This document shows, in pieces, positions 26,663-43,000 of a DNA stretch of 64,000 nt. Location: positions 58,104 to 122,103 of the forward strand of contig SLHA01000021.1 in the NCBI GenBank assembly GCA_007136405.1. Reading direction: 5' to 3'. Position numbers and translations under genes: made by a program. A model generated the notes under the pieces. The model had not been told where the DNA came from, did not search any database, and worked only from the letters and a program-made list of their open reading frames with translations. Source of the stretch: Candidatus Latescibacterota bacterium (GTDB lineage: Bacteria; Latescibacterota; UBA2968; UBA8231). Position 1 is the stretch's first letter, and every line of letters begins with the position of its first letter.

Positions 26663-27031
26663 CTACACTACTTCAGGTGCCAAAGAGACTATACGCATGA
26701 ATTGCTTGTCGCGCAGCTCCCGTGCAACGGGCCCGAAGATACGGGTTCCACGCGGTTCCTTGTTGTCATCGATGAGTACCGCCGCATTGTCGTCAAAGCG
26801 GATATACGAGCCGTCGGCACGCCGGTATTCTTTCTTCGTCCTGACCACGACAGCCCGGGCTACCTGCCCATCCCGGAGCTGTCCATTGGGTATGACATCG
26901 TGCACGGCAACGACTACGATATCACCTACTCCGGCATAACGCCGTTTCGTTCCTCCAAGCACCCGAATACACTTGGCGGTACGCGCGCCTGCATTGTCCG
27001 CCATGCGCAGAATACTGTATTCCCTGATCAT
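26663..27031 (-). CDS. rplN: 50S ribosomal protein L14
   Basis: The 122-aa protein contains [20 protein letters not shown] and VAHDVIPNG-like and [20 protein letters not shown] segments, the L14 signature. It overlaps the rpsQ stop by 4 nt (ATGA type). Confidence 0.97.
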   Translation of the reverse strand: MIREYSILRMADNAGARTAKCIRVLGGTKRRYAGVGDIVVVAVHDVIPNGQLRDGQVARAVVVRTKKEYRRADGSYIRFDDNAAVLIDDNKEPRGTRIFGPVARELRDKQFMRIVSLAPEVV

Positions 27032-27345
27032 AGTTCAGCGGCCTCATGATTAGCAGCTTCGGGCTCCTCTATATCGGCCAGGGCCACGATATCCCGACCG
27101 ACCACTTCACGAAGACGCCAACGCTTGGTTCGACTCATGGGACGGCACTCTTCGATTCTTACCAGATCCCCCACCTGCGATTGGTTGGTCTCGTCATGCG
27201 CCACATATTTTACGCGCCGCCGTATGATGCGGCCGTACAGATTGTGGGGCATGCTCATCTGGACACCCACCACGCGGGTTTTATCATTATGCGCTTTGAG
27301 GACTCTTCCTTCTACGATACGTCTGCCTCTTTTTTCACTAGCCAT
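27028..27345 (-). CDS. rpsQ: 30S ribosomal protein S17
   Basis: The 105-aa protein contains [20 protein letters not shown] and [20 protein letters not shown], both S17 hallmarks. The C terminus has an acidic tail of about 15 residues beyond the usual end. Confidence 0.97.
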   Translation of the reverse strand: MASEKRGRRIVEGRVLKAHNDKTRVVGVQMSMPHNLYGRIIRRRVKYVAHDETNQSQVGDLVRIEECRPMSRTKRWRLREVVGRDIVALADIEEPEAANHEAAEL

Positions 27346-27348
27346 GGC

Positions 27349-27567
27349 TCAGTCTTTTCCTCCAGCCAGCATCCGAATGCCCAGATCATGTTCGCGCAGC
27401 AAGGTATTCACCCGGGCAATTTCCCGCCTCACCTCACGTAACCTTATGGGTGTAACCAGCTGACCGGAAGCGTGCTGGAAGCGCATGTTGAAGGCTTCCT
27501 GATGCAAGTCCTCCAGCCGGTGGCGCACCTCTTCTACACTCATTTCTCTCAGTTCAGTGGACTCCAT
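27349..27567 (-). CDS. rpmC: 50S ribosomal protein L29
   Basis: The 72-aa helical protein contains LREMSVEEVRHRLEDLHQEA and the LREVRREIARVNTLLRE segment of L29. ATG 27567 was used. A GTG two codons upstream overlaps the rplP stop and is possible. Confidence 0.95.
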   Translation of the reverse strand: MESTELREMSVEEVRHRLEDLHQEAFNMRFQHASGQLVTPIRLREVRREIARVNTLLREHDLGIRMLAGGKD

Positions 27568-27569
27568 GC

Positions 27570-27980
27570 TCACCCCACCCGTTCGACAAACTTGGTCTTC
27601 ACCGGCAACTTGTGACTGGCCCGGCGAAAAGCTTCTCGCGCAAGATCCGGCGTAACACCGGAAAGCTCAAACATGACCCGGCCAGGCTTGATGACGGCGA
27701 CCCAGCCCTCAGGTGCCCCTTTACCTTTACCCATCCGGGTTTCCGCCGGTTTTTTGGTGATCGGTTTATCCGGGAAAATACGAATCCACATCTTTCCCGA
27801 ACGGCTCATTGCCCGGCTGATCGCAATACGTGCCGCCTCTATCTGCCGGCTATCCAACCACCCGGGCTCGACAGCTTTCAAACCGTACTCACCGAAGGAA
27901 ACCGAGTCACCTCCTTTGGTGAACCCGCGCATGCGGCCGCGGCTCTGCTTCCTCCATTTTACTTTCTTCGGCATCAACAT
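27570..27980 (-). CDS. rplP: 50S ribosomal protein L16
   Basis: The 136-aa protein begins [20 protein letters not shown] and contains [20 protein letters not shown] and [17 protein letters not shown], diagnostic for L16. It lies next to the A and P sites on the 50S subunit. Confidence 0.98.
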   Translation of the reverse strand: MLMPKKVKWRKQSRGRMRGFTKGGDSVSFGEYGLKAVEPGWLDSRQIEAARIAISRAMSRSGKMWIRIFPDKPITKKPAETRMGKGKGAPEGWVAVIKPGRVMFELSGVTPDLAREAFRRASHKLPVKTKFVERVG

Positions 27981-28009
27981 CGTATCATCACCTCAGCTGT
28001 AGACGCGGT

Positions 28010-28663
28010 TCATGACGACAGCGCCGAGGCGGCGTCATCCACCACCTCACCGTTACAGAGCCATACTTTGACACCAACCGTACCCGACACGGTGTAGGCA
28101 GTGGCTTGAGCGAAATCAATGTCGGCACGAAGAGTATGAAGGGGCACCCGGCCGGCCGGCTCGGAACGCTCTCTACGCCCCATTTCCGATCCACCTATAC
28201 GCCCGGAACAGACGATGCGTATACCTTCCGAGCCCATGCGCATGGCAGAAGCGACGGATTTCTTGATTGCACGCCGGAAGGAAACCCGCTGCTGCAGTTG
28301 CCTGGCCAGGTTGTCCGCCACCAGCTGGGCATCCAATTCGGGTTTTTTCACTTCCTGAATGTTCAGGGAGACATCCTTCCCGGTCAACTCCTTGAGCTCG
28401 TCTCTCAACTTGTCGACTTCGGCCCCGCGTCGCCCGATGGCTATCCCAGGACGAGCAGTATGGACTTCGACCGTAACTCTTTTCGGCTGCCGCTCTATGT
28501 TGATTCTGGAGACACCGGCCCGCTGAAGCCTCTGTTTGACGTACTGGCGCAGCATCAGATCCTCTTTAAGCAGCTCGGCAAAATCCTTTTCGGCAAACCA
28601 GTTGGACCGCCAGCCCTTGATGATACCGAGCCTGATTCCATATGGATGAGTTTTCTGTCCCAA
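28010..28663 (-). CDS. rpsC: 30S ribosomal protein S3
   Basis: The 217-aa protein starts MGQKTHPYGIRLGIIKGWRS and carries the KH domain (RPGIAIGRRGAEVDKLR) and IRIVCSGRIGGSEMGRRE. S3 lines the mRNA entry tunnel. It lies 12 nt after rplV. Confidence 0.98.
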   Translation of the reverse strand: MGQKTHPYGIRLGIIKGWRSNWFAEKDFAELLKEDLMLRQYVKQRLQRAGVSRINIERQPKRVTVEVHTARPGIAIGRRGAEVDKLRDELKELTGKDVSLNIQEVKKPELDAQLVADNLARQLQQRVSFRRAIKKSVASAMRMGSEGIRIVCSGRIGGSEMGRRERSEPAGRVPLHTLRADIDFAQATAYTVSGTVGVKVWLCNGEVVDDAASALSS

Positions 28664-28675
28664 CGAACTCCCCCT

Positions 28676-29026
28676 TTAGTTGTGCTCGTCGCTGACGACC
28701 ACCGTCAGGTGGCTGTGTCGCTTGCGTATCCGGTCTGCGGCTCCCCGCGCGCGCGGCCGTACGCGTTTCAGATCACGGGCTTCATCGGCAAAAATGGTTT
28801 TGACCACCAACTCCTCGGCATCTACAGTGGCATCTTCGTCAGCCTTGTTCTGGCAGTTGGCGATGGCCGATTTCAATGTCTTTTCCACAGCAACGGCGAC
28901 AGGGCGCGGCGAAAACTGCAGTATGCCGAGTGCTTCCTCAACCGGCTTGCCGCGAATGTGGTCGATGATCTGGCGCACTTTCGTCGCTGGTACACCTATC
29001 TGTTTCAACACCGCTCTGGCTTCCAT
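28676..29026 (-). CDS. rplV: 50S ribosomal protein L22
   Basis: The 116-aa protein has VRQIIDHIRGKPVEEALGIL and the exit-tunnel hairpin region ending KRVRPRARGAADRIRKRHSH. It is a standard member of the S10 set. Confidence 0.97.
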   Translation of the reverse strand: MEARAVLKQIGVPATKVRQIIDHIRGKPVEEALGILQFSPRPVAVAVEKTLKSAIANCQNKADEDATVDAEELVVKTIFADEARDLKRVRPRARGAADRIRKRHSHLTVVVSDEHN

Positions 29027-29059
29027 GCTAATCCCTTTATGCCTGGCGCGTCCGTCAGT

Positions 29060-29350
29060 TCATCGCCGAACCGAGCTGGCTCGTTCCGTGCTACGCCCGG
29101 CATGACCGCGAAACGTGCGCGTAGGCGCGAACTCACCCAATTTGTGGCCAACCATATTTTCCGTGATGTATACCGGGATGAACTTGTTCCCGTTATGCAC
29201 GGCAAGGGTATGACCCACGAACTCCGGAGTAACAGTTGATCGGCGGGACCAGGTCTTCAGCACACGACGGTCCCCACTCTTGTTGAGCGCCTCAACCTTG
29301 TCCGCAAGGTGCTGATCCACGAACGGACCTTTTTTGATCGACCTAGCCAT
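29060..29350 (-). CDS. rpsS: 30S ribosomal protein S19
   Basis: The 96-aa protein starts [20 protein letters not shown] and contains [20 protein letters not shown] and [17 protein letters not shown], diagnostic for S19, a 30S head protein. Confidence 0.98.
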   Translation of the reverse strand: MARSIKKGPFVDQHLADKVEALNKSGDRRVLKTWSRRSTVTPEFVGHTLAVHNGNKFIPVYITENMVGHKLGEFAPTRTFRGHAGRSTERASSVRR

Positions 29351-29365
29351 AACCTGAGTTACACC

Positions 29366-30196
29366 TCACTTCGTATTGCGACGGCGCAGAATCCATGCAT
29401 CCGACGCGTTCTTGCGTTTGCGAGTCTTATAGCCTTTGGTGGGAACTCCCCACGGGGTGACGGGATGCCGGCCACCGGAGGACCTGCCTTCTCCACCACC
29501 ATGCGGGTGATCTACGGGATTCATGACAACACCACGAACCTTGGGCCGCCTTCCGAGCCAGGTTGCCCGTCCCGCTTTACCCAATACCACATTGCCGTGT
29601 TCCAGGTTACCGACCTGGCCGATGGTGGCGTAGCACGTGACTGGAACCTCGCGGATCTCGCCAGAAGGCAACCGCAGCTGAGCCCTGGTGCCATCCCGAC
29701 CCAGAATCTGGACTTCTGTTCCGGCACTGCGGGCCAGTTGGGCTCCATGTCCAGGATTCAACTCAACACTGTGAACCGTGGTATTCAGCGGAATACGCCC
29801 AAGAGGCAGGGAATTACCCCTACGCACGGGCGCATCAGGCCCGGAAATGATGGGATCACCGACCGCCAGTCGGTGAGGAGCGAGGATATACCTCTTTTCA
29901 CCATCAGCGTATGTCACCAAGGCGATAAACGCAGACCGATTGGGATCGTACTCGATCGTGCTGATCTTTCCGGGAATTCCATGTTTGTCCCGCCGAAAGT
30001 CAATCTTCCGATAGCGACGTTTGTGCCCTCCCCCACGGCGCCGCATGGTCATGCGCCCCCGGTTGTTACGACCACCGGACTTGCTCAGTGGGGCCAACAA
30101 GGCCTTCTCCGGTTCTGAGCGCGTTACCTCAGCAAACGAGTTTACCGTCTTGAACCGCAATGATGACGTAACAGGACGGAATTTCTTGACTGGCAT
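29366..30196 (-). CDS. rplB: 50S ribosomal protein L2
   Basis: The 276-aa protein contains [20 protein letters not shown] near residue 50, and the conserved [20 protein letters not shown] with the His residue near the peptidyl transferase centre. It lies between rplW and rpsS as usual. Confidence 0.98.
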   Translation of the reverse strand: MPVKKFRPVTSSLRFKTVNSFAEVTRSEPEKALLAPLSKSGGRNNRGRMTMRRRGGGHKRRYRKIDFRRDKHGIPGKISTIEYDPNRSAFIALVTYADGEKRYILAPHRLAVGDPIISGPDAPVRRGNSLPLGRIPLNTTVHSVELNPGHGAQLARSAGTEVQILGRDGTRAQLRLPSGEIREVPVTCYATIGQVGNLEHGNVVLGKAGRATWLGRRPKVRGVVMNPVDHPHGGGEGRSSGGRHPVTPWGVPTKGYKTRKRKNASDAWILRRRNTK

Positions 30197-30247
30197 GATC
30201 TCTCCGCTGGCCGGAACTCCGGGCAGACTTCCTATAATCTATAATGA

Positions 30248-30529
30248 CTACTCAATAACTTCGATCGAATCACCCCGGCGCAAGGTCACGATGGCCTTTT
30301 TCCATCCCGAGGTCTTCCCCTGGAACAGCCCCTGTCGCTTCGGTTTGCTGGGCACGCTGAGTGTCCGCACCGATGTGACGTGGACGTCGAAAATGGACTC
30401 GACAGCCTTGCGTATCTGTACCTTGTTCGCTCTGGGATCTACCTTGAAGACATACTTGTTGTTCTCGCGTAACAGTGTGGCTTTTTCGGTAATAATGGGC
30501 TTCTGGATGGTGACGCGATGCTCGTTCAA
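30248..30529 (-). CDS. rplW: 50S ribosomal protein L23
   Basis: The 93-aa protein contains IQKPIITEKATLLRENNKYV and DPRANKVQIRKAVESIFDV, typical of L23, the docking site of trigger factor and SRP at the tunnel exit. It overlaps the rplD stop by 4 nt. Confidence 0.97.
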   Translation of the reverse strand: MNEHRVTIQKPIITEKATLLRENNKYVFKVDPRANKVQIRKAVESIFDVHVTSVRTLSVPSKPKRQGLFQGKTSGWKKAIVTLRRGDSIEVIE

Positions 30530-31194
30530 GATTCCAGACTCCTTGACTGACCATCGTGGGCGTGGTGACCGGCTCGGTTGCCGAGAAGCTCGAACGCCGA
30601 CCGGGTGAACACCACGATATCCGCCGCAAGAAGGTCATACGTTCCCAGCGAACCGATGGGAGTCATCTTCACGGAGGGAATGTTACGGCACGATTTGTGC
30701 AGCACAGGCTCATGCGATCCCGTAACGACGAGGATCTTGTCAGCGTCCAGCCCGCAGGCCTTGATGATCCTGGCAAAAGACTGTGTGCTGGGCGTGGGCA
30801 TCTCGAAGTCATCGACAACCTTGATGGCTCCGTTCTGTCCTTTCAACGTAAGCGCTGAAGTAAAAGCGAGTCTCTTGAGACTCTTTGGCATGCGCTGTCT
30901 GTAGGAGCGCGGGTGGGGACCGAAGGCTACTCCTCCACCCCGCACCAACGGCGACCGCAGAGACCCGCGCCGAGCCCAACCCGTGCCCTTCTGCCGGTGA
31001 TGTTTCTTGCCTGTGCGACGAATCTCCGAGCGTCCCTTACTGGAGGCCGTACCCTGACGTTGATTGGCCTCATACGTCACCACCGCGCGATACAGGGCGT
31101 ACTCCGAGACTCGGGAAGAAAACAGCTCATCTGGAAGCTCCAACGCTCCGGTCGGCTGTCCTTCCGTACTTAGTATGTCAACCTGATTCCCCAT
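30526..31194 (-). CDS. rplD: 50S ribosomal protein L4
   Basis: The 222-aa protein begins MGNQVDILSTEGQPTGALEL and contains RRTGKKHHRQKGTGWARRGS, the tunnel loop of L4. ATG 31194 was chosen because the protein then matches the family start. ATG 31212 is possible. Only 44 nt separate it from the rpsJ stop, where rplC is expected in nearly all bacteria. L4 regulates the S10 operon in E. coli. Confidence 0.96.
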   Translation of the reverse strand: MGNQVDILSTEGQPTGALELPDELFSSRVSEYALYRAVVTYEANQRQGTASSKGRSEIRRTGKKHHRQKGTGWARRGSLRSPLVRGGGVAFGPHPRSYRQRMPKSLKRLAFTSALTLKGQNGAIKVVDDFEMPTPSTQSFARIIKACGLDADKILVVTGSHEPVLHKSCRNIPSVKMTPIGSLGTYDLLAADIVVFTRSAFELLGNRAGHHAHDGQSRSLES

Positions 31195-31238
31195 GATATC
31201 TTTCTCAGGCATAATCCCAGGCAACAGCCTTGATCCGC

Positions 31239-31547
31239 CTATACTTTAATATCTATGCCAATACCGGCTGGAAGATCGAGCTTCATCAAGGAGTCCACCG
31301 TCTGCGGCGTGGATTCGTAGATATCGATCAACCTCTTGTGGACCCGAGTCTCGAACTGCTCACGCGACTTTTTGTCCACATGCGGTGAACGTAGCACAGT
31401 ATACACCGTGCGGGCTGTGGGCAGGGGCACCGGGCCCGCAATGCGAGCCCCGCTGCGCCTTACCGTCTGTACGATTTCGTCTACCGACCTGTCCAGCGCA
31501 ACGTGATCGTACGCTTTCAGGCGAATTCTGATTCTGTCGACTGCCAC
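31239..31547 (-). CDS. rpsJ: 30S ribosomal protein S10
   Basis: The 102-aa protein contains [20 protein letters not shown] and [22 protein letters not shown] in substance, the S10/NusE signature. S10 is a 30S head protein and also the NusB partner in antitermination. It follows tuf by 48 nt and is followed directly by rplD. Confidence 0.98.
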   Translation of the reverse strand: MAVDRIRIRLKAYDHVALDRSVDEIVQTVRRSGARIAGPVPLPTARTVYTVLRSPHVDKKSREQFETRVHKRLIDIYESTPQTVDSLMKLDLPAGIGIDIKV

Positions 31548-31595
31548 TGGATCACTCCTGCGCGACCGGATGGGTGCAGTGCAATATCCTGCCGA

Positions 31596-32786
31596 TTACT
31601 GTTGTATTTCCGTTACGATACCGGAACCGATCGTACGTCCACCTTCACGAATGGCGAACTTCAATGTTTCTTCGATGGCGATGGGCTGGATCAGATCAAC
31701 CTGAACCGTGACATTGTCACCGGGCATCACCATTTCGGTACCTTCGGGCAGTTGAATGGAACCCGTGACGTCCGTGGTCCGGAAGAAGAACTGCGGCCGG
31801 TACCCAGTGAAGAACGGTTTCTCACGCCCGCCTTCCTTGGGGGTCAATACGTAGACTTCTGCCGTGAACTGGGTATGCGGCGTGATGCTGCCGGGTTTGC
31901 ATATGACCATACCGCGCAGCAATTCATCCTTTTCCACCCCGCGAAGCAGCAAACCTACGTTGTCTCCGGCTTCTCCCTCATCCAGGAGTTTGCGGAACAT
32001 CTCCACACCCGTAACCGTAGTCTTGCGGGTAGGACGTATACCGACCACTTCGACTTCTTCGCCAACCTTGACCTTGCCACGCTCGATCCGCCCGGTTCCC
32101 ACCGTGCCGCGCCCCGTGATGCTGAACACATCCTCCACCGGCATCAGGAATGGCTGGTCGATGGGACGCTCGGGATCTGGGATCCATGCGTCCACGGCTT
32201 CAACCAGCTTGCCGATGGACTCGCTCCCGTACTCACCGGCATCTCCCTCCAGGGCCTTGAGCGCCGATCCACGGATGACCGGTATTTCGTCCCCGTCAAA
32301 ACCGTATTCGGACAACAGTTCACGGGTTTCCAATTCGACCAGTTCCAACAACTCAGGATCGTCCACCTGATCCACCTTGTTGAGGTAGACCACGATCTGC
32401 GGCACGTTGACCTGACGGGCCAGCAGGATGTGCTCACGAGTCTGAATCATCGGACCGTCGGCAGCGCTGACCACCAGAATGGCTCCGTCCATCTGAGCCG
32501 CACCGGTGATCATGTTCTTGATGTAATCTGCGTGACCCGGGCAGTCCACATGGGCGTAATGCCGCGTCTCCGTCTGGTACTCCTGATGCGAAACGTTGAT
32601 CGTGACACCACGCGCCTTTTCTTCAGGAGCGTTGTCGATATCGTCGACCGTCCTGATGTCAGACCATCCTTTGCCGGAGAGGTATAGCATGATTGCGGCT
32701 GTGAGGGTGGTCTTGCCATGGTCTACATGCCCGATCGTGCCGATGTTCACGTGCGGCTTCGTGCGCTCGAATTTCTCCTTGGCCAT
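31596..32786 (-). CDS. tuf: Elongation factor Tu
   Basis: The 396-aa GTPase has the G1 motif [10 protein letters not shown]2 region around [11 protein letters not shown]3 DCPGHADY and G4 NKVD, followed by the two beta-barrel domains. It brings aminoacyl-tRNA to the ribosome. It starts 35 nt after the fusA stop in the usual str order. Only this copy is in the window. Confidence 0.98.
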   Translation of the reverse strand: MAKEKFERTKPHVNIGTIGHVDHGKTTLTAAIMLYLSGKGWSDIRTVDDIDNAPEEKARGVTINVSHQEYQTETRHYAHVDCPGHADYIKNMITGAAQMDGAILVVSAADGPMIQTREHILLARQVNVPQIVVYLNKVDQVDDPELLELVELETRELLSEYGFDGDEIPVIRGSALKALEGDAGEYGSESIGKLVEAVDAWIPDPERPIDQPFLMPVEDVFSITGRGTVGTGRIERGKVKVGEEVEVVGIRPTRKTTVTGVEMFRKLLDEGEAGDNVGLLLRGVEKDELLRGMVICKPGSITPHTQFTAEVYVLTPKEGGREKPFFTGYRPQFFFRTTDVTGSIQLPEGTEMVMPGDNVTVQVDLIQPIAIEETLKFAIREGGRTIGSGIVTEIQQ

Positions 32787-32821
32787 CGTCTTACGTCCTC
32801 TCTTTGTGCGGTTGCTCTCGG

Positions 32822-34915
32822 CTATTGACTGGAATCTACTCCGCGCACTTTGGCTACAATCTCATCGGTGAGGCTCTGGGGTACCTCGCGGAATTTGGCA
32901 AACTGCATGGTAAATACACCTCTCCCCTGCGTCAACGAGCGTAGCCTGGTAGCGTAACCAAAAGTCTCGCTGAGCGGAATGGTAGCACCGACCACCTGAG
33001 CATCCGAGCGTGGGTTTATACCGTGGATCTCGGCACGATGCGAATTGAGATCACCCATCACATCTCCAAGGTATTGCTCCGGTACGACCACTTCAAGGTC
33101 CATGATGGGCTCCATCAGAAACGGCCTGGATTTTTTCGCAGCATCCTGAAAGGCAATGGATCCGGCGATTTTGAATGCTATTTCCGAGGAATCAACCTCA
33201 TGATAGGACCCATCGACCAGCGTGGCTTTGATATCCTCTACCGGGTAGCCAGCAACCGGGCCGATGGTCATAGCCTCTTCGATGCCATTCCTCACCGGGT
33301 TGATGTATTCCCGCGGTACGGCACCACCCACGATGGAAGATTCGAATACCAGTCCCGAACCGGGCTCCCCAGGTTCAAAATCGATTTCCACATGCCCGAA
33401 CTGACCCCGTCCGCCAGACTGGCGAACAAATCGGCCGGTCCCATGCACTGGTTTTCCAAACCCTTCCTTGTAGGCTACCTGTGGCCGTCCTACATTGGCC
33501 TGTACCCGGAACTCTCGTAACAAACGGTCGAGCAGGATCTCCAGGTGAAGCTCGCCCATCCCGGACATCAGTGTCTGTCCGGTGTCTTCATCAACCTTGA
33601 TCTTGAAGGTTGGATCCTCTTCACTGAGCTTGTTGAGCGCTACGAACAACTGCTCCTGATCGGTGCGGGTTTTAGGCTCTATGGCTACATGAACGACTGG
33701 TTCAGCAAACTCGATCTTCTCCAGTACCACAGGAGACTGTTCGTCACACAGCGTATCTCCGGTAGTGGTATTCTTCAAGCCGACGATGGCAACGATGTCG
33801 CCGGCATAAACTTCTTTGCGCTCGGTCCGGTCATTGGCGTGCATCTCCAGCAGGCGAGAGACTCTTTCGCGTTTCTCACTGCTGGTGTTGAACACATAGA
33901 CGCCGGCACGTAGCGTGCCCGAATAAACCCTTATAAATGTCAGCCTGCCGACGAACGGATCCGTCATGACCTTGAAGGCCAGCGCGGCAAAAGGCTCGTC
34001 GTCCAAAGCGCGCCGGACAACGACCTCGTCGCTGTGAGGCAACACGCCTCTGACTTCGGCAACTTCGGACGGGGATGGCAGGTAATACACCACAGCATCC
34101 AGCAAACGCTGTATGCCTTTATGCCGGTATGCACTGCCAACCGTGACTGGCACTGCCTTCAGGGAGATCGTAGCCTGCCGCAGAGCAGGACGAATATCTT
34201 CAGGGCTGATATCCTGTCCCTCAAGAAAACGTTCCAGCAGCCGGTCGTCGAATTCAGCAACGGTTTCCAGTAGCTTTTCCCGGTATTGCAGAGCATTTTC
34301 CAGCAAATCGTCCGGAACATCGTTTTCCAGGTAACTTACGCCCTGACTGCCTTCTTCGTACGTGATGGCTTTCATCTGGACCAGGTCAATGATACCGGTA
34401 AATGTCTCCCCTGATCCGATGGGCAACTGTATGGGAACGAAATTACTGCCCAGACGGTCCTGCAGCATATCCAGGACTTTGTAGAAGTCCGCACCGTTGC
34501 GGTCCATCTTGTTGACGAACGCAATACGGGGAACTCTATACTTGTCCGCCTGGCGCCACACGGTTTCCGACTGGGGTTCCACGCCACCGACGGCGCAGAA
34601 TATGCCAACGGCTCCATCCAGTACCCGCAGAGAACGTTCAACTTCGGCGGTGAAATCAACATGACCCGGGGTGTCTATGATGTTGACCCGGTGCCCACGC
34701 CATTCGCACGCCGTAGCGGCCGAAGTGATGGTGATGCCGCGCTCGCGCTCCTGATCCATCCAGTCCATGGTAGCCGTACCCTCATGGACCTCGCCCATTC
34801 GACGCAGACGACCGGCATAGAACAAGATACGTTCTGTGGTTGTCGTCTTGCCCGCATCGATGTGCGCCGCAATGCCGATATTGCGGGTGTATTCCAGTGG
34901 GAGTACGCGTGGCAT
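32822..34915 (-). CDS. fusA: Elongation factor G
   Basis: The 697-aa translocase begins [20 protein letters not shown] at ATG 34915. It shows the G1 motif AHIDAGKTT, the switch region [21 protein letters not shown] and NKMDRNGAD, then domains III-V. The frame is open 56 codons upstream into rpsG, but these are not part of the family. EF-G drives translocation and, with RRF, recycling. Confidence 0.97.
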   Translation of the reverse strand: MPRVLPLEYTRNIGIAAHIDAGKTTTTERILFYAGRLRRMGEVHEGTATMDWMDQERERGITITSAATACEWRGHRVNIIDTPGHVDFTAEVERSLRVLDGAVGIFCAVGGVEPQSETVWRQADKYRVPRIAFVNKMDRNGADFYKVLDMLQDRLGSNFVPIQLPIGSGETFTGIIDLVQMKAITYEEGSQGVSYLENDVPDDLLENALQYREKLLETVAEFDDRLLERFLEGQDISPEDIRPALRQATISLKAVPVTVGSAYRHKGIQRLLDAVVYYLPSPSEVAEVRGVLPHSDEVVVRRALDDEPFAALAFKVMTDPFVGRLTFIRVYSGTLRAGVYVFNTSSEKRERVSRLLEMHANDRTERKEVYAGDIVAIVGLKNTTTGDTLCDEQSPVVLEKIEFAEPVVHVAIEPKTRTDQEQLFVALNKLSEEDPTFKIKVDEDTGQTLMSGMGELHLEILLDRLLREFRVQANVGRPQVAYKEGFGKPVHGTGRFVRQSGGRGQFGHVEIDFEPGEPGSGLVFESSIVGGAVPREYINPVRNGIEEAMTIGPVAGYPVEDIKATLVDGSYHEVDSSEIAFKIAGSIAFQDAAKKSRPFLMEPIMDLEVVVPEQYLGDVMGDLNSHRAEIHGINPRSDAQVVGATIPLSETFGYATRLRSLTQGRGVFTMQFAKFREVPQSLTDEIVAKVRGVDSSQ

Positions 34916-34937
34916 CTCTCTGAAGTCCTTTAACCGC

Positions 34938-35408
34938 TTAGAAGCGGTAGTGGGCGAAGGCTTTGTTGGCTTCTGCCATACGGTGCACGTCCTCACGCAT
35001 GCGCACCGCTCCTCCTTCTCCCTTGGAGGCTGCGATAAATTCATTGGCCAAACGGTCTGCCATCGTGCGTTCCGACCGTTCACGGGCGAACCGTATCAAC
35101 CAGCGTATGGCCCGCGCGGTGCGCTCGTCTGGCCGCACTTCTATGGGAACCTGGTAGGTTTGCCCTCCTACGCGACGCGACCTGACCATGACCACAGGCT
35201 TGGCGTTTTCCAGCGCTTTTTGGAAGACTTCAATACCATCCTGACCGCTGCGCTGGTTGATCAGGTCAATGGCATCGTAGAAGATCTGCTCAGCGACGCT
35301 CTTCTTACCCTGCTTCATCAGACTGTTCATGAAGCGAGTTGCCAGCAGATTGTGAAACTTTGGATCAGGCAACAACTGCCTTTTAACAGCCTTTTTCCTG
35401 CGTGACAT
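34938..35408 (-). CDS. rpsG: 30S ribosomal protein S7
   Basis: The 156-aa protein begins [20 protein letters not shown] and contains [20 protein letters not shown] and the helix [19 protein letters not shown]7 nucleates the 30S head and in E. coli represses the str operon. Confidence 0.98.
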   Translation of the reverse strand: MSRRKKAVKRQLLPDPKFHNLLATRFMNSLMKQGKKSVAEQIFYDAIDLINQRSGQDGIEVFQKALENAKPVVMVRSRRVGGQTYQVPIEVRPDERTARAIRWLIRFARERSERTMADRLANEFIAASKGEGGAVRMREDVHRMAEANKAFAHYRF

Positions 35409-35443
35409 ATCTAAATCCTGATTGGCTGGACGTCCGGTCAGGA

Positions 35444-35815
35444 CTATTCGGGCCGCCTGGCCCCGTATTTGGACCGTCCCTGGCGCCGCGCGGTAACACC
35501 GCTGGCGTCAAGTACACCGCGAATAATGTGGTAGCGAACACCTGGACAATCCTTGACCCGGCCACCGCGGACCAGAACCATGGAGTGCTCCTGAAGATTG
35601 TTGCCTTCTCCCGGGATATAGGCGGTCACTTCCGTTCCCGTTGTCAAACGCACACGCGCCATCTTGCGTAGTGCTGAATTGGGTTTTTTGGGAGTGGTAG
35701 TATATACCCGCGTGCATACGCCGCGACGCTGCGGACACTCCATGAGTGCCGGAGCATCACTGCTTTTGGCGAACTTGCGCCGCCCTTTACGGACTAGCTG
35801 GCTGATGGTTGGCAA
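35444..35815 (-). CDS. rpsL: 30S ribosomal protein S12 (TTG start)
   Basis: S12 (123 aa) reads [18 protein letters not shown] directly after the first codon, which here is TTG at 35815 with GGGAG 8 nt upstream. No ATG is near. It has [18 protein letters not shown] and [14 protein letters not shown], the streptomycin-site regions. The lysines of PKKPNS where resistance mutations occur are wild type. Confidence 0.96.
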   Translation of the reverse strand: MPTISQLVRKGRRKFAKSSDAPALMECPQRRGVCTRVYTTTPKKPNSALRKMARVRLTTGTEVTAYIPGEGNNLQEHSMVLVRGGRVKDCPGVRYHIIRGVLDASGVTARRQGRSKYGARRPE

Positions 35816-35890
35816 GTGAAGATCTCCCGTCTGGTGCCAAATTGCACGTAAACACAAAAGATAAGCACAGCTACAAAATCTGTCAACGGT

Positions 35891-39988
<4,098 letters not shown>

Positions 39989-40036
39989 AGAAGCACCTCT
40001 CTTGGTCGTGGCGTGCGCTAGTGGCTCACGATCCGA

Positions 40037-43000
40037 TCAGTAATCTACGGCGGCCCGGCTGTCTTCCAGTATCACGTCCAGACACAGGCTCTGGAGCTCC
40101 TTCACCAGCACGTTGAACGACTCCGGGATACCCGGTTCGGGGGGATTCTCACCCTTGACGATGGCTTCGTAGATCTTGGAGCGTCCGGCCACATCATCCG
40201 ACTTGACGGTAAGCATCTCCTGCAGCGTATACGCTGCACCGTAAGCCTCCAGGGCCCATACCTCCATCTCGCCAAAGCGCTGGCCGCCGAACTGAGCCTT
40301 GCCCCCCAGCGGCTGCTGCGTGACCAGCGAGTAGGGGCCGATGGAACGGGCGTGGATCTTGTCCGCCACCAGGTGGGTCAGCTTCATCATGTATACGTAG
40401 CCGGTGGTCACCTCCTTGCCCAAAGGTTCACCACTGCGACCATCGAACAGACGCGTCTTGCCGTTCTCCGGCAGACCCGCTTCGCGCAGCAATTGCTTGA
40501 CTTCCTGCAGCGAAGCCCCATCGAACACGGGAGTGGCGATGTGCAGTCCCAGCACCTTGGCGGCCCAGCCCAGATGGGTTTCGAATATCTGCCCCAGGTT
40601 CATGCGCGACGGAACCCCGAGGGGATTGAGAACGATCTCGACCGGAGTGCCGTCTTCCAGGTACGGCATGTCTTCTTCCGGCACGATGGCCGCCACCACA
40701 CCTTTATTTCCGTGCCTGCCCGCCATCTTGTCGCCGACAGACAGTTTACGTCGCTTGGCCACATAGACCTTGACCAACTGCGCTATTCCCGGTGGCAACT
40801 CGTCTCCGCGGGTCAGGCGCTCGATCTGCCGCTCGGTCTGTTCCTGAATGAGCTGGATCTGCTCCTGAGCGTACTGCAGCAGATTATCGACGCGAGCGTT
40901 CAGCTCGTCGTCGTCGGTCCAGCGATCCTCAGGGATCAGCTCTGCGATGTTGTGACGTTCCAGCAGGCGAGTGGTCATCGTCGTGCCTTCGCGCACGACG
41001 AGTGCGTCGTCTTCGCGCTTGCGCAGCCCCCCCAGCTTGTGTCCGTCCAGCAATTCCAGCAGCTGCCGGTCACGTTCCCGGGCCAACTCGGCCGTCTGCA
41101 TCTCGGCTTTTTTCTGTAACTCGGCCAGCGCCGCCTTGTCCTGTTTGCGCGATGAATCCGTGCGCTCCTTGCGCGAGAATACACGGCGGTCGATCACCAC
41201 GCCTTCCATACCTGGAGGCGCCTTGAGCGAAGCATCACGAACGTCACCGGCTTTTTCGCCGAAGATGGCGCGCAGCAGCCTTTCCTCTGGTGACAGCTCG
41301 CTCTCTCCCTTGGGCGTCACCTTGCCGACAAGGATGTCACCCGGGCCGACTTCCGCGCCGATGCGAACGATTCCCATCTCGTCCAGATTGCGCACGGCGA
41401 CTTCGCTGACATTGGGAATCTCGGCCGTGATCTCTTCCTGGCCGCGCTTGGTATCCCGCACCTGGAGTTCGAATTCTTCGATATGAACCGAGGTGAAGAC
41501 ATCCCTCTTGACCAGACGCTCGCTGATCACGATGGCGTCCTCGAAATTGTACCCGTACCACGGCATGAATGCCACCAGAACATTCATTCCCAGGGCCAGA
41601 TCAGACTGATCTGTGGCCGCGCCGTCCGCGATGGGCTGTCCCTTCTCGACCTTGTCCCCCACTTTGACCAGAGGCCGCTGGTTGATGCAGCAGTCCTGGT
41701 TGGAACGGGAAAACTTGGTCAGGCGGTAGACATCCTCCTCGGCCGCATCCAGCGGTGTCAACGGGACGCTTTTCTCCTTGTCGCGCCGCACCATGATCTT
41801 GTCGGCATCAACGCGGACGACTTCTCCGGGATTCCGCGCCAGCACCACGGCCCCGGAATCCAGCGCCACTTTACGCTCCATACCAGTGCCGACCAAAGGC
41901 GCTTCGGGGAACAGCAGCGGCACTGCCTGGCGCTGCATGTTGGAGCCCATCAGGGCCCGATTGGCGTCATCGTGCTCGAGGAAGGGTATGAGCGCGGCGG
42001 CAGCGCTGACCAGCTGCTTGGGCGAGACATCCATGTACTCCACGGCTTCCGGAACCACCATGGGATAGTCATCCTGCAGGCGCGCTTTGACCAGGGAATC
42101 CGTAAACCGGCCTTCTGCGTCGATAATGGCATTGGCCTGTGCGACGGTGAACCGGTCCTCTTCCGCCGCAGTGAGGTAGACGACCTCGTTGGTGACCCGG
42201 TGATCTACCACTGTACGGTACGGGGTTTCCAGAAAACCGAATGAGTTGACCCGGGCAAAGGTGCTGAGCGAGGAGATCAACCCGATGTTGGGTCCTTCCG
42301 GTGTTTCGATGGGACAGATGCGACCGTAGTGCGTGTAGTGGACATCCCGTACCTCGAAACCGGCACGATCCCGGCTCAGGCCACCGGGGCCCAGGGCACT
42401 CAGGCGTCGCTTGTGCGTGAGCTCGTCCAGCGGATTCGTCTGCTGCATGAACTGCGACAGCTGACTGGATCCGAAAAACGCCTGGATCACGGTGGACACG
42501 GTGCGCGCGTTGACCAGGTCATGCGGTGTGATCTGCTCGTCGTCCCGCAACCCCATGCGTTCACGGATGGTCCGTGCCATGCGCGTCAGGCCGATGCTGA
42601 ACTGATTGGCCAACAGCTCGCCGACCAGGCGCACACGCCGGTTGCCCAGATGGTCGATATCGTCCGTGTTGCCCTGCCCCACCCGCAACCCCAGCAGGTA
42701 GCGGATGATGGCCATGAAATCCTCCAGGTGCAGGATGGTGCTTTCAAAGGGGATCTTGACATCCAGTCGCCGGTTGATCCGGTATCTGCCCACATCCCCC
42801 AGGTTATACCGTTTCGGGTTGAAAAACAGCCGATCCAGAAGACCCCGGGCGGTCTCGATGTTGGGAGGATCACCTGGACGCAGCAGGTTGTAGACCCGGG
42901 TCAAGGCGTCTTCTTCGCCTTCGCTGGGATCTTTCTTGAGGGTGTTCTCGATGACGCCCGGATCGCTGCCTCGCGGCCCCTGCAGGACCGTGATGCTCTG

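Noticed and set aside
28106..29239. Open frame of 377 codons opposite rpsC, rplV and rpsS
   Set aside because: It crosses three ribosomal protein genes and has no family features.
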